A DNA stretch of 64,000 nucleotides. It comes from Natroniella sp046097105 (lineage in GTDB: Bacteria; Bacillota; Halanaerobiia; Halobacteroidales; Halobacteroidaceae). Location of the stretch: the NCBI RefSeq assembly GCF_046097105.1, contig NZ_CP175562.1, forward strand, positions 310,001-374,000, read 5' to 3'. Shown here piece by piece: positions 8,914 through 18,048 of the stretch. How positions within the stretch are numbered: position 1 is the stretch's first letter; each line of letters begins with the position of its first letter. Made by a program: the position numbers and the translations under genes. A model generated the notes under the pieces. That model had not been told where the DNA came from, did no database searches, and saw only the letters and a list, made by a program, of their open reading frames with translations.

Positions 8914-8955
8914 AACTAAGGGATTAAGCTAAAAGCTTAATCCCTTAGTTATTTT
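8914..8955 (+). terminator. Strong intrinsic terminator
   Basis: Perfect 17-bp stem AACTAAGGGATTAAGCT / AGCTTAATCCCTTAGTT with a 3-nt loop, then T-rich sequence. A weaker hairpin (AAAAGTC / GGACTTTT) lies just upstream, near 8838-8882. Confidence 0.85.
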
Positions 8956-9136
8956 TATTTAACTTAAAAGAGGTTCAATAAAAAGAGAGAGTAAAAAGGT
9001 GAAAAAGAGGAATAAATTACATAAAAAAGGTAATATTTTCTATTGAGTTCAATATATATAAGTAGAGAATTTTAAACTAAAATGATTGATAAAAATTGAA
9101 ACTGAAGAAGATAATAATACAGAAGGAGGAATGATA

Positions 9137-10576
9137 ATGAGTAAGAAATATGAAGATGACAGTTGGCAGGAAAGAATGAAGATTAAATTAGATATTAATA
9201 ATATGTTTGCTAAGAAGATAGGGGGGGAACATGGGTATACTCCGAAAGACATCAATAATATGCAATCTCAAGCTAATGATGCTCATCAAGCAATCTTAGC
9301 AGCAAAAGAGAAAGAAAGATTAGGATTTATGGAGTTGCCTGAGACGCACCAAAAGATTGCAGCAGAAATTAAAAAATATGTTCAAGCTAATTATCAAAAT
9401 TATGATAATTTTGTAGTGTTAGGGATTGGAGGTTCTGCGTTAGGTAATATTGCTTTACAGACTGCCTTAAATCATCCTTATTATAATTTAAATGAGCAAG
9501 TTAGGGATGGTTATCCAAGGTTATTTGTTCCTGATAATGTTGACCCTGTTCGGTTGAATGGTTTATTGGAAACTCTAGATCTAGAAAAGACTTTATTTAA
9601 CGTTATTTCTAAGTCAGGTGGAACTGCTGAGACGATGAGTCAATTCTTAACTGCCCGTAATTTGATTGCTGAAAAGTTAGGGGCAGAAGCAGTTGCTGAA
9701 CACTTTATTGCTACGACCAGTCAAGACTCTGGCAATTTAATTAAGATTGCTAAGCAGGAAGGAATTAAAACTTATTATATTCCTGAGAATGTAGGAGGGC
9801 GGTTTTCTGTTTTAAGCCCAGTCGGGTTGGTATCGGCAGCATTTACTGGAGTCGATATTGAAGAATTATTAGCGGGAGCAAGGTATATGGCCCAGTTGTG
9901 TGATACGGAAGATTTATGGGCCAACCCTGCTTATTTGAATGCGACACTACATTATTTAGCCGATCAAGATGGCAAGCCAATGTCTGTAATGATGCCTTAT
10001 TCTCATTCACTGAAGGATATAGCTGACTGGTATCGACAGCTCTGGGCTGAGTCTTTAGGTAAAAAAGTTACTCGAGAGGGAGAGGTTGTTCATGTTGGCC
10101 CGACTCCAATTAAGGCATTAGGTGCTACAGATCAACATTCTCAAGCCCAACTATATATGGAAGGGCCATTCGATAAAGTAGTTACATTTTTAGAGGTGGA
10201 GGAATTTAAAGAGCAGCTAGAGATTGGGTCAGGATATGATGAGATTGCGGGTGTTTCTTATTTAGGAGGAACTACCTTTAATCAGTTGATTACTACTGAA
10301 AAGAAAGCAACTGAATTAGCTTTAACTAAGAAGGAACGCTTAAATTGTACAGTTATTTTTCCTGAAATAAATGAATTTACTATGGGGCAATTTATCTATA
10401 TGTATGAGTTACAGACTGCTTTTGCTGGTGAGTTATATAACATTGATGCTTTTAATCAACCAGGGGTTGAGTTGGGTAAAGAATATACCTATGGGGTATT
10501 AGGTAGAGAAGGATTTTCAGAGATGAAAGATGAGTTTGATGGTAGGCCTAGTAAAGATGGAAATTTAATTATCTGA
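9137..10576 (+). CDS. pgi: Glucose-6-phosphate isomerase
   Basis: A 479-aa cytoplasmic enzyme interconverting glucose-6-phosphate and fructose-6-phosphate in glycolysis. It shows the SIS-type phosphate-binding segments VLGIGGSALGN and SKSGGTAETMSQF, then GGRFSVLSPVGL, QLWAESLGKK and GATDQHSQAQLYMEGP. Length and motifs match bacterial PGI. ATG 9137 is chosen because GGAGG ends 7 nt upstream. An in-frame ATG at 9131 would be too close and upstream codons lack a ribosome site. Monocistronic with its own terminator. Confidence 0.96.
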   Translation: MSKKYEDDSWQERMKIKLDINNMFAKKIGGEHGYTPKDINNMQSQANDAHQAILAAKEKERLGFMELPETHQKIAAEIKKYVQANYQNYDNFVVLGIGGSALGNIALQTALNHPYYNLNEQVRDGYPRLFVPDNVDPVRLNGLLETLDLEKTLFNVISKSGGTAETMSQFLTARNLIAEKLGAEAVAEHFIATTSQDSGNLIKIAKQEGIKTYYIPENVGGRFSVLSPVGLVSAAFTGVDIEELLAGARYMAQLCDTEDLWANPAYLNATLHYLADQDGKPMSVMMPYSHSLKDIADWYRQLWAESLGKKVTREGEVVHVGPTPIKALGATDQHSQAQLYMEGPFDKVVTFLEVEEFKEQLEIGSGYDEIAGVSYLGGTTFNQLITTEKKATELALTKKERLNCTVIFPEINEFTMGQFIYMYELQTAFAGELYNIDAFNQPGVELGKEYTYGVLGREGFSEMKDEFDGRPSKDGNLII

Positions 10577-10591
10577 TTTATTTAGTTAGTT

Positions 10592-10616
10592 GGCCCTCTT
10601 TGAGGGTCTTTTTTTG
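10592..10616 (+). terminator. Terminator of pgi
   Basis: Hairpin GGCCCTC / GAGGGTC with a 3-nt loop and a run of eight T. Confidence 0.85.
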
Positions 10617-10827
10617 TTAGAATAAAGTCTCTCTTTTCAATTCTTGTTAAAAATCATATGAAATACAATTTCTCTAAAACTTTCTAAAAGGATTCAACTT
10701 TTTTATTATAGAAGTATTAAAGAAGATAGGGTTGATTTAAATAACTAGAAATATTTTTAAAGACCTAACATAAGATTAAATTAAGGAAATTTAATTTAAA
10801 GAGGGAGGCAAGGTAACAATTATTTTA

Positions 10828-11325
10828 TTGAGAATTAGTTTAGTATTATTTTTTTTATTTAGCTTGGGTTTAATTGGAAGAGAGGAAGTGCCATTTAGTT
10901 CTTTGTTAGAAAAAGAAATAAATGGCAAGTGGCAGAAGAAAGATTATAATTCTAATTTAATCTTTAAAGTTTTAACAAATCCGGATAGTAATTTGGAATT
11001 ACCTAAATACCATCAAAAATTACCTGCAAAATTAAATGTTAATTATGAAAAGTATTATTTAATCTATGTTGCTTTGGGTGAATATAACGCTTGTAAATAT
11101 GATATTAAAATTGATAAAATTATTAAGCAAAAAGATAAAGTAATTGTAAGAGTCAAGACAGTCAGTTGCACTTCTCAATGTATAGGTCTAGAATTGGTTA
11201 GTTTACCTTATGATTTAGTAAAAGTTCCAAAAAAATATCTTGTTGAGAATGAAGAAGAATTAAAATTCAAATTTATTGACCAAGATAATAATTTATTAAT
11301 TAGCAAGAGTTTAAAATTAAACTAA
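10828..11325 (+). CDS. Exported PrcB-like domain protein
   Basis: About 165 aa with a hydrophobic N-terminus (residues 3-18) and a domain whose pattern KYYLIYVALGEYNACKYDIK ... VIVRVKTVSC ... SLPYDLVKVPK resembles the PrcB C-terminal domain. That domain is linked to protease regulation and widespread in Firmicutes. Translation start is uncertain: the TTG at 10828 lies about 20 nt from GGGAGG, while an in-frame ATT at 10819 has better spacing. It sits 26 nt upstream of the amidase gene, possibly in one operon. Confidence 0.55.
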   Translation: MRISLVLFFLFSLGLIGREEVPFSSLLEKEINGKWQKKDYNSNLIFKVLTNPDSNLELPKYHQKLPAKLNVNYEKYYLIYVALGEYNACKYDIKIDKIIKQKDKVIVRVKTVSCTSQCIGLELVSLPYDLVKVPKKYLVENEEELKFKFIDQDNNLLISKSLKLN

Positions 11326-11351
11326 TTTAAATAGTTGAAAGGGGAAAAATA

Positions 11352-12689
11352 GTGGCAGTTAAATATAAAGCAATCATTTTAATATACGTAGCAGTAGCAG
11401 TACTAACATCAGTTCAGGTTGAAGCGCAAGGAATAAATCTATTGGTCAATGGAGAAAAGATAGATGTTAATTTAAGAATCGTTAATGGAAGGACAATGGT
11501 ACCGCTTGATTTTGTCAGCGATTATTTTGGAGCTGAGGTAGAATGGGAAGCAGAGTCAACTGAAGGAGAAATTATTCATCCTCACAAATTAATTGAACTA
11601 GAAGTTGGTAGTAAAATCGCTTTAGTCAATTCTGAACCTGTTCCTTTAGGTGAGAATGTTAGGTCAATAGATGGACAAGTTATGTTGCCATTAAGATTTT
11701 TAACAGGAATTTATGGTGGGGATTTAGATTGGCAGGAAAGTAGTAAGTCAATTCATTATCAAACTAATCAACTCAAAGGTTTTGAAGTTAAAGAGGAAGA
11801 AGATAACTTTAAATTAATTATTGATTCTAATTTTATTTCTAATTATGATTTACAGTTATATCATCAGCCAACCAGATTGGTTTTGGATATGCATGATATT
11901 AGTTTTAAAGAACTACAAGAAACAATCAATGTTGGAAGTGAGTCAGTAAATAGGGTTCGATTTAGTCAGCTTGATTTTGCTCCTGCAATTGCTAGGATTG
12001 TAGTTGATATTGAAAATATGAGTAGTTATAATATAAAAGAAGATGGTTCTAATTTGATTTTGGAAGTTGAAGCTAAAGAAGAAGTAATAACTTCTTCAAT
12101 TATTAGTACTAATCATGATTTAATTAATCAATTACGATTAACAAATAAAAGAGTTGTAATTGATCCTGGACATGGTGGAACTGATTCTGGAGCAATAGGT
12201 GTTACGGGATTAAAGGAGAAAGAAGTTGCTCTTGATATAGCTACTAGAGTCGATGACTTATTATATCAAGAAGGAATCAATACCTTAATGACAAGAAGGG
12301 ATGACTCTTTTATTTCATTAGCTCAAAGAGCTGAGATAGCCAATAGGTTTGACGCTGATCTATTTGTCAGTATTCATTCTAATGCCAGTTATAACTCATG
12401 GGCCAACGGACTTGAAACTTATGCTCATTGGGATGCTGGTCAAGATAATTGGGCTTTGGCCTGGTATGTACAAGATGAAATTTTACAAAGGACAGATTTT
12501 ACCGATCATGGTTTAAAAGCTGCTAATTTTGCTGTTTTAAGAAGAACAAATTTACCAGCTATTTTAGTAGAAGCTGGATTTTTATCAAACCCTGCCGATG
12601 AGCAATTGTTAAGAGATCCCCAGTTTAGGCAACGAGTTGCTGAGGGGGTTGTAGCTGGAATTAGAAGGTATTTTGAACAGCAAACTTAA
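11352..12689 (+). CDS. N-acetylmuramoyl-L-alanine amidase (Cu-amine-oxidase-N + AMIN + Amidase_3)
   Basis: A 445-aa exported peptidoglycan hydrolase. It has a signal peptide at 1-25, a copper-amine-oxidase-like N-terminal fold near 28-135 (GRTMVPLDFVSDYFGAEVEW), an AMIN cell-wall targeting domain near 145-235, and an Amidase_3 domain from about 270. Zinc-binding features are visible: DPGHGGTDSG, the Glu in KEKEVALDIA, SIHSNAS, and the catalytic ILVEAGFLSN. It cleaves the amide bond between MurNAc and the stem peptide. It precedes a larger paralogue with extra AMIN domains. Confidence 0.9.
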   Translation: MAVKYKAIILIYVAVAVLTSVQVEAQGINLLVNGEKIDVNLRIVNGRTMVPLDFVSDYFGAEVEWEAESTEGEIIHPHKLIELEVGSKIALVNSEPVPLGENVRSIDGQVMLPLRFLTGIYGGDLDWQESSKSIHYQTNQLKGFEVKEEEDNFKLIIDSNFISNYDLQLYHQPTRLVLDMHDISFKELQETINVGSESVNRVRFSQLDFAPAIARIVVDIENMSSYNIKEDGSNLILEVEAKEEVITSSIISTNHDLINQLRLTNKRVVIDPGHGGTDSGAIGVTGLKEKEVALDIATRVDDLLYQEGINTLMTRRDDSFISLAQRAEIANRFDADLFVSIHSNASYNSWANGLETYAHWDAGQDNWALAWYVQDEILQRTDFTDHGLKAANFAVLRRTNLPAILVEAGFLSNPADEQLLRDPQFRQRVAEGVVAGIRRYFEQQT

Positions 12690-12857
12690 TCGGTTAACAT
12701 AAAATTCAATAGAGCTTTGTCGTTAAAAATTAAAATCTTTGCAATTTATTAAATAACTTGGGAATTTAAAGAGGATTTTATCTAGAAAGACAGAATATTA
12801 AATATAAGATAAATTAATGAGTATGTAGAAAATTGTCTAGTTTAGGGGGCAGAAGAG

Positions 12858-15074
12858 ATGCCAAAAAAATTATCGATAGTTGTAGTACTGATATTAATTT
12901 CAGTTGTTTCATTGCAAGTAAATGCTACACAAGAGATTAAACTTGAAGTTAATGGAAATATTGTGACGGAGGATTTAGATTATAAGTTATTAGATGAAGA
13001 TATATTAATTCCATTACATAATCTAACAGATAACTTACCTATTAAAGTCAGGTGGTTCAGTGCGATAGAGACATTACAGTTAGAAACTGAAGATAGAACT
13101 GTGAAATTAAGGATAGGGGATCGAAATTTACAGGTTAATCAACAGATGGTTCAAGTTCCTGTAGCTGCTGAATTAGTTGCTCAGCAACCAATGGTACCTC
13201 TTAATGCTTTAGGTGATATTTTAGGTTTGGTAATTGATGTTGAGTCTGATAATAAAATAGTTAAGATATCTGAAACTAGAGCAGAATTAAAAGCAATAGA
13301 TTATTTGAAGACTGATGATTATGAAGGGGTAAAAATAACAACTAGTGAGCCAATAAATTATCAACTTGATTTAGTTCAGAAACCATATCGAATAGCTTTC
13401 GATCTAGAAAGGACTGCTTTGAATCGTGATTTAGATAAATTAGATTTAGAGAGTCAGTTGGTTAGAGATGTTAGAGCTTCTCAATTTGATTCTAGAACGG
13501 CGCGGGTTGTATTAGATTTATTTGATAATGTTGATTATCAAATAAAGGAATTAGAAAATGATGATGATTATAATTATTTATTACAGGTTAGTTCAATCAT
13601 TAAAGACATAAGTCACAGTGAAGAAGGTTTGAAAATAGATGCTACGCGACCTTTACAAGCTAGCTCAGTAAGTTATTTATCAAATCCACAGCGAGCTGTA
13701 ATTGATATTAAGAATGCTGCCTTAGCAGAAGGTCAAACTTTAGAAGTTGATGATCCATTGATTGAACAGGTTAGAATGAGTCAATATCAGACTGATCCTC
13801 ATAATGTAGTTAGAATTGTGCTAGATTTAAAGGATAATACCAAGGTTAATTTAGCTCATCAGGATGAATCATTGATAGTTAAATCAATTAAGTCTGAATT
13901 AGAAGAGATAGTATATGATGATACTCAGGGACAGTTGTTATCTTTTGACTTAACTGAAAGAGTAGAGCCAGAAGTTATGGCTTTAGCAGAGGGTAATAGG
14001 CTTGTCATTGATCTTCCTGATACCAGCAAAGAGGTAATTGAAGATCAGATAGATATTGATAGCGAATTAGTTAAAGGGATACGTACTTCTCAATTTAGTG
14101 ATGATATAACCAGAATAGTTGTTGATCTAAAAGAGCTTGTTCCTTATGAGTTGGGTTGGGAAGGTAATACCTTACAAGTTAGATTAATGAATCGCCTGTT
14201 AGGAGTAGGTACTACTTCTGAAGGCTTAAAGACCGAGTTGGGATTATCTTTATTGGCCCCAACAGAATATGAAGTTTATAAATTATATGATCCATATCGC
14301 TTAGTAATTGATTTAGAAAATACGGTAGTAGATAAAGAGCAGCTTGCTATTTCTGAAAAGTTAGGGCTGGTCAAAGATGTTAGGGTAAGTCAGTTCTCTG
14401 CTGATCCTAAGCAGGTTAGAGTTGTTTTTGACTTAGATAGTGATATTACCTTTGACGTGGAATCTGATGAAAGAACTAAGGATATCGATCTTAAATTGAA
14501 TAGATTTAATCTAAAAGATACAATTATAGTTGTTGATGCAGGTCATGGTGGGTATGATCCTGGAGCAATAAGTCCTTCAGGCTTAAGAGAGAAGGATGTA
14601 GCATTAGATATTTCTTTAACCTTAGAAGAGTTATTAAATGATGCAGGGGCCAAGGTAATCATGACAAGAAGAGATGATTATTTTGTTGATCTAATGGAAA
14701 GAAGTGAAATTGCTAATAGCTTAGATGCTGATCTATTTATCAGTATTCATGCTAACTCTCATACTGATCAACGACAGTCAGGAACAGAGACATATATTGC
14801 ACGTGATGCTGATGAGCAAGAGATCGTATTAGCTGAGTATATTCAACAAAATAAAGTTGAAAAGTTAGGAAGACGTGATCGAGGTGTTAAAAAGAATAAC
14901 CTATATGTGTTAAGAAATACTGAAGTTCCAGCAGTTTTAAGTGAAGTAGCTTTCTTAAGTAACCCAGAAGATGAAGGGTTACTAAAAGAGGATAGCTTTA
15001 AACAGGAAGCGGCTATAGCTTTATATAAGGGGATCAGTCAATATTTTGAGTTGTTACTGGAGGAGGAATTTTAA
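12858..15074 (+). CDS. Multi-AMIN N-acetylmuramoyl-L-alanine amidase
   Basis: A 738-aa exported amidase. It has a signal peptide 1-23 and a Cu-amine-oxidase-N-like domain near 27-135. Four AMIN-type repeats follow between about 140 and 545, each carrying a VRxSQF...RVVxDL signature (VRASQFDSRTARVVLDL, VRMSQYQTDPHNVVRIVLDL, IRTSQFSDDITRIVVDL, VRVSQFSADPKQVRVVFDL). The Amidase_3 domain runs from about 555 to 735, with DAGHGGYDPG, SIHANSH and VLSEVAFLSN. The repeats probably give avid binding to septal or spore peptidoglycan. The final codon overlaps the next ATG (TAATG), so it is coupled to the GerMN gene. Confidence 0.9.
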   Translation: MPKKLSIVVVLILISVVSLQVNATQEIKLEVNGNIVTEDLDYKLLDEDILIPLHNLTDNLPIKVRWFSAIETLQLETEDRTVKLRIGDRNLQVNQQMVQVPVAAELVAQQPMVPLNALGDILGLVIDVESDNKIVKISETRAELKAIDYLKTDDYEGVKITTSEPINYQLDLVQKPYRIAFDLERTALNRDLDKLDLESQLVRDVRASQFDSRTARVVLDLFDNVDYQIKELENDDDYNYLLQVSSIIKDISHSEEGLKIDATRPLQASSVSYLSNPQRAVIDIKNAALAEGQTLEVDDPLIEQVRMSQYQTDPHNVVRIVLDLKDNTKVNLAHQDESLIVKSIKSELEEIVYDDTQGQLLSFDLTERVEPEVMALAEGNRLVIDLPDTSKEVIEDQIDIDSELVKGIRTSQFSDDITRIVVDLKELVPYELGWEGNTLQVRLMNRLLGVGTTSEGLKTELGLSLLAPTEYEVYKLYDPYRLVIDLENTVVDKEQLAISEKLGLVKDVRVSQFSADPKQVRVVFDLDSDITFDVESDERTKDIDLKLNRFNLKDTIIVVDAGHGGYDPGAISPSGLREKDVALDISLTLEELLNDAGAKVIMTRRDDYFVDLMERSEIANSLDADLFISIHANSHTDQRQSGTETYIARDADEQEIVLAEYIQQNKVEKLGRRDRGVKKNNLYVLRNTEVPAVLSEVAFLSNPEDEGLLKEDSFKQEAAIALYKGISQYFELLLEEEF

Positions 15075-15568
15075 TGAGCGGTTCTAAGGCTAGAAACTTA
15101 TTGATAATAGGTGTGATTGGTGTGATTATAGCTTCGATTTTGATCTACCCTCGTTTGCTTGCTACAACGGAGGTTGAGCTTTATTTCAGTGATGCTCAGG
15201 CTCAATTGCTAGTAGTAGAAACGCGAGAAGTAAGAAGAAATAATTTATATCAAAATACGATTGATGAATTGATTAAGGGACCACAGTCAGAAGAGCTAGG
15301 AGTTACAATTCCTCCTGAAACAGAAGTGATTGATTTAGAAGTAGAGGATAAATTAGCGGTAGTGGATTTTAGTCAAGGTCTAGTTGAGCAACATTGGGGT
15401 GGTACAACTGGAGAGATATTAACTGTCTATTCAATTGTTACTACTTTGGCCCAATTTGATGAGATAAAGCAGGTGCAGATTTTGCTTGAAGGAGAAGAGG
15501 TAAAAACATTGAGTGGTCATTTGAAGTTGGAGCAACCACTAGAAGTTGATCCGCAGTTAATAGAATAA
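15074..15568 (+). CDS. GerMN-domain lipid-anchored or membrane-anchored protein (GerM-like)
   Basis: A 164-aa protein with one N-terminal transmembrane helix (about 8-29) and a single GerMN domain. Supporting segments are VELYFSDAQAQLLVVETREV, the following helix TIDELIKGP, and VVDFSQGLVEQHWGGTTGE ... VYSIVTTLAQF. GerM-family proteins are needed for spore cortex work and germination. The gene follows an amidase with a 1-nt overlap and precedes murI, as gerM and racE neighbour each other in Bacillus. B. subtilis GerM has two GerMN domains and this one has one. Confidence 0.8.
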   Translation: MSGSKARNLLIIGVIGVIIASILIYPRLLATTEVELYFSDAQAQLLVVETREVRRNNLYQNTIDELIKGPQSEELGVTIPPETEVIDLEVEDKLAVVDFSQGLVEQHWGGTTGEILTVYSIVTTLAQFDEIKQVQILLEGEEVKTLSGHLKLEQPLEVDPQLIE

Positions 15569-15580
15569 AAGTGATTTTTT

Positions 15581-15606
15581 AGCGAGACTTATTGTCTCGC
15601 TTTTAA
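15581..15606 (+). terminator. Terminator of the amidase-gerM operon
   Basis: Stem AGCGAGAC / GTCTCGCT with a 5-nt loop, followed by TTTAATTT. Confidence 0.75.
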
Positions 15607-15670
15607 TTTGTTTAATTTAAAATAAGTTGGCCAAGTTGCATATACTATAATTAATAACTTAATCATATGC

Positions 15671-15790
15671 GTTAACTTAAGTCTGAGGCTGAGTTTGAGT
15701 TTGAGGTTAAGTCAACCATTAAAACCATAAGGTCTTAGGTTTTACTTAAACTTAGACTTGGACTTAAACTTAAGCTTAAGCTATATAACG
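15671..15790. repeat. Imperfect inverted repeat with 6-bp periodicity
   Basis: The left arm (CGTTAACTTAAGTCTGAGGC and onward) is built of TTGAGT/TTAAGT-like hexamers. The right arm has AAACTTAGACTTGGACTTAA and ends TATATAACG. The arms are roughly complementary around a centre near 15,725-15,740. It fills the gap between gerM and murI and contains no reading frame. It may be a small mobile or structural repeat. Confidence 0.4.
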
Positions 15791-15844
15791 TGTATGGTAA
15801 CTGATTATTATTTTTAATAATTAGACTAGGAAAAGGTGAATAGG

Positions 15845-16672
15845 ATGGTGAAAATGGATAAAAACAATCCAATTGTTTTATTTGATTCTGGGGTAGGAGG
15901 ATTAACGATTGCTAAGGAGGTAATGAGTGAATTCCCTAATGAAGATATTATTTATTTTGGTGATACAGCTCATCTTCCTTATGGTTCTCGTCCTCAAACT
16001 GAGGTTAGAAGGTTTGCATTCGAAATTATAGATTATTTCTTAAAGTTAGAGGCTAAGCTGGTGATTATTGCTTGTAATACTGCAACTGCTGCTGGGCTTA
16101 AAGCTGCACAAAAAAGATTTGAAGTTCCAATTATTGGCCCGATTAAACCTGGAGTAAGAGAAGCCACTTTAGCTACTACCAATAATAAGATTGGAGTAAT
16201 TGCTACTGAGGGAACGATTGAAAGTGGTGTGTATCAAAGAGCCTTGCAGACTCAATCAGCAAATGTTGAAGTTTATGCTCAAGCTTGTCCGAAATTCATT
16301 CCTTTAGTAGAAGCAGGAGAGCTATATAGTCAAAAAACCAAACAGATTGCTCAATATTATTTAGCTTCTTTGGTAAAAGAAGAGATTGATACATTATTAT
16401 TAGGTTGCACTCATTTTCCTTACTTAAGAAAGGTATTGAAGGAGGTTGTAGGTGAAAGTGTTAATTTAATCTATCCTGGTCGGGGAATTGCTTTGCAAGT
16501 AAGGGATATTTTAGAAAGTAAAGCTCTATTAAATTCTAATCAAATTAAAGGAAAAAGAGAATTCTATATTAGTAATTTAGATAAATTATCAGCTAAATTT
16601 GTGAAATTGGGGAAAGAATTTTTGAACTTTAAAGAATTAAATTTTAAAGAGCTTGATTTATGGAGCGGCTAG
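15845..16672 (+). CDS. murI: Glutamate racemase
   Basis: A 275-aa cytoplasmic enzyme supplying D-glutamate for peptidoglycan. Family motifs are all present: FDSGVGGLTI, YFGDTAHLPYGSR, IIACNTATAAG (catalytic Cys), IGPIKPG and LLGCTHFPYL (second catalytic Cys). ATG 15845 is preferred to GTG 15836, because the AAGG box spans 15833-15836 and leaves 8 nt to the ATG. It lies downstream of the amidase-gerM pair but behind its own gap and terminator, so it is probably transcribed separately. Confidence 0.95.
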   Translation: MVKMDKNNPIVLFDSGVGGLTIAKEVMSEFPNEDIIYFGDTAHLPYGSRPQTEVRRFAFEIIDYFLKLEAKLVIIACNTATAAGLKAAQKRFEVPIIGPIKPGVREATLATTNNKIGVIATEGTIESGVYQRALQTQSANVEVYAQACPKFIPLVEAGELYSQKTKQIAQYYLASLVKEEIDTLLLGCTHFPYLRKVLKEVVGESVNLIYPGRGIALQVRDILESKALLNSNQIKGKREFYISNLDKLSAKFVKLGKEFLNFKELNFKELDLWSG

Positions 16673-16692
16673 CTTTAAGCTAGCCGTTTTTT
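16666..16692 (+). terminator. Terminator overlapping the murI stop codon
   Basis: CGGCTAGCT / AGCTAGCCG stem with a short TTA loop and TTTTTT. The stem begins within the last codons of murI. Confidence 0.85.
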
Positions 16693-16840
16693 CGTTGGTT
16701 TTAAGATTCTGTTCTTACTTAAATTTAACCTGAACTAATTTGTTTAGTGGTAAATTAGTTCTTTTAAATTTTTGATGTATAAGAATGTCATAAGTCAGGA
16801 ACAATACGTAGTAAGAAATTTAATTAAAGGAGTGAGAAGT

Positions 16841-17521
16841 ATGGAGTTAGAAGAGTTGACAAAAAAGGAGCAAATTATCAATTATGCTCGGCATGACCCT
16901 TTCTTAAAGATCAGTGAAATAGCTGATAATGTGGAAACAACTCCACGTTATGTAAGAACTATTCTATCTGAAGCTAATATTTCTTTAATGGAGCTACGTG
17001 AAAAACATGCTCGCAATATGGAACAGCGCTTAGAAAGAAAAGAATATAATTTACAGAAGGCAACGGTTCAGTTATTGAAAGGGAAAGGTAAAATTGAAGT
17101 AGGTGAGATTAATTTTAAGAAGATTGAGGATGTAGAGGTTGATGAATTGGTTAAAGTATCTGAAGAGGAAGATTTATATAAGATAGTACAAAAGAAGTTG
17201 GTTGATGGAAACCCTTATGGGTTACAAGAAGTTATTACTTATTTAAGTAGTAATATTAATCAACAAAGAATTGCTGATTTGGATTCATTATATGAGTTGT
17301 TTAATGATAATGGATTGGATAACTTAAAATTTAGAAGTAATGTGATGCAGGTAGAAAAGGCTAATCCAATGTTAGCTACTAAACTTGGTTTAGAACAGAG
17401 TGAACCAGTAATTAAAAGTCAACGGGTGATCTTAATTGATAAATTACCGATAGCAATAGAAAATTATTATTTTGATGCAAATAGTATTCAGCTTATTTTT
17501 CCGGGTGAGTTAGTAGTTTAG
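16841..17521 (+). CDS. HTH regulator with UTRA-type effector domain
   Basis: A 226-aa putative transcription factor. The N-terminus has a helix-turn-helix (FLKISEIADNVETTPRYVRTIL, about residues 20-45). The C-terminal half resembles the UTRA/chorismate-lyase fold of GntR-HutC regulators (KANPMLATKLGLEQSEPVIKSQRV, then PIAIENYYF). The HTH is not a classical winged GntR domain, so the combination is slightly unusual. ATG 16841 is chosen because AAAGGAG lies 8-9 nt upstream. Target genes and ligand are not apparent. Confidence 0.65.
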   Translation: MELEELTKKEQIINYARHDPFLKISEIADNVETTPRYVRTILSEANISLMELREKHARNMEQRLERKEYNLQKATVQLLKGKGKIEVGEINFKKIEDVEVDELVKVSEEEDLYKIVQKKLVDGNPYGLQEVITYLSSNINQQRIADLDSLYELFNDNGLDNLKFRSNVMQVEKANPMLATKLGLEQSEPVIKSQRVILIDKLPIAIENYYFDANSIQLIFPGELVV

Positions 17522-17523
17522 TA

Positions 17524-17551
17524 TTGACTTTTAGATTAATTATGATATAAT
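17524..17551 (+). promoter_or_regulatory. Sigma-A promoter for tRNA-Leu
   Basis: TTGACT and TATAAT separated by 16 nt, ending 18 nt upstream of the tRNA 5' end. Confidence 0.75.
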
Positions 17552-17569
17552 TAGCAGTGGAGTTTAAAA

Positions 17570-17657
17570 GCCGAGGTGGCGGAATTGGCAGACGCGTAGC
17601 GTTGAGGGCGCTATGGATATTTTATCTGTGTGGGTTCAAATCCCACTCTCGGCACCA
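17570..17657 (+). tRNA. tRNA-Leu (GAG anticodon)
   Basis: Class II tRNA with a long variable arm. Acceptor GCCGAGG / TCTCGGC, anticodon stem TAGCG / CGCTA around loop TTGAGGG (anticodon GAG), T arm GTGGG TTCAAAT CCCAC, discriminator A, CCA encoded. Confidence 0.95.
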
Positions 17658-17718
17658 ATTTTTATTAAACTACTTAGAAATGAATAAAATACATTTTCAT
17701 AACTTAATTTGAATTTAA

Positions 17719-17753
17719 ACAGCATGCTCCCTTTGAGGGGTATGCTGTTTTTG
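17719..17753 (+). terminator. Terminator of tRNA-Leu
   Basis: ACAGCATGCTCC / GGGGTATGCTGT hairpin followed by TTTTTG. Confidence 0.8.
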
Positions 17754-17809
17754 TAATTGTAGAGCTATGTATTAATTAGTAGTATAAAGTTAAATATAAT
17801 TACAATAAT

Positions 17810-17943
17810 GTGGCACTTTTGATTTGGCGGGTAGAAATGATATTTGTAGGGGCAGGTCTCTGTGCCTGCCCATGTTAAATCACGGGCGACCACGGAGAGT
17901 CGCCCCTACAAAAACACATTCTTTTACGAACGAAAAGTGCCAC
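17810..17943. repeat. MITE-like inverted-repeat element
   Basis: A 134-bp non-coding unit with terminal inverted repeats GTGGCACTTTT / AAAAGTGCCAC. The internal arms (TTTGTAGGGGCAGG... and ...GTCGCCCCTACAAA) are GC-rich and complementary around the centre. It is the type of dispersed GTAGGGGCGACC repeat seen in many Firmicutes. No reading frame and no clear target duplication. Confidence 0.6.
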
Positions 17944-17951
17944 TGTATATC

Positions 17952-17989
17952 AATAAAATTTCAGAATATTAATCTGAAATTTTATTTTT
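17952..17989. terminator. AT-rich terminator hairpin upstream of sleB
   Basis: Perfect 13-bp stem AATAAAATTTCAG / CTGAAATTTTATT with a 9-nt loop and flanking T/A tracts. Confidence 0.6.
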
Positions 17990-18048
17990 GAATATTAAAT
18001 AGATTAAGGGTAATTATAATAAATAATAAGTAAAATAAGGAGGGTAGA

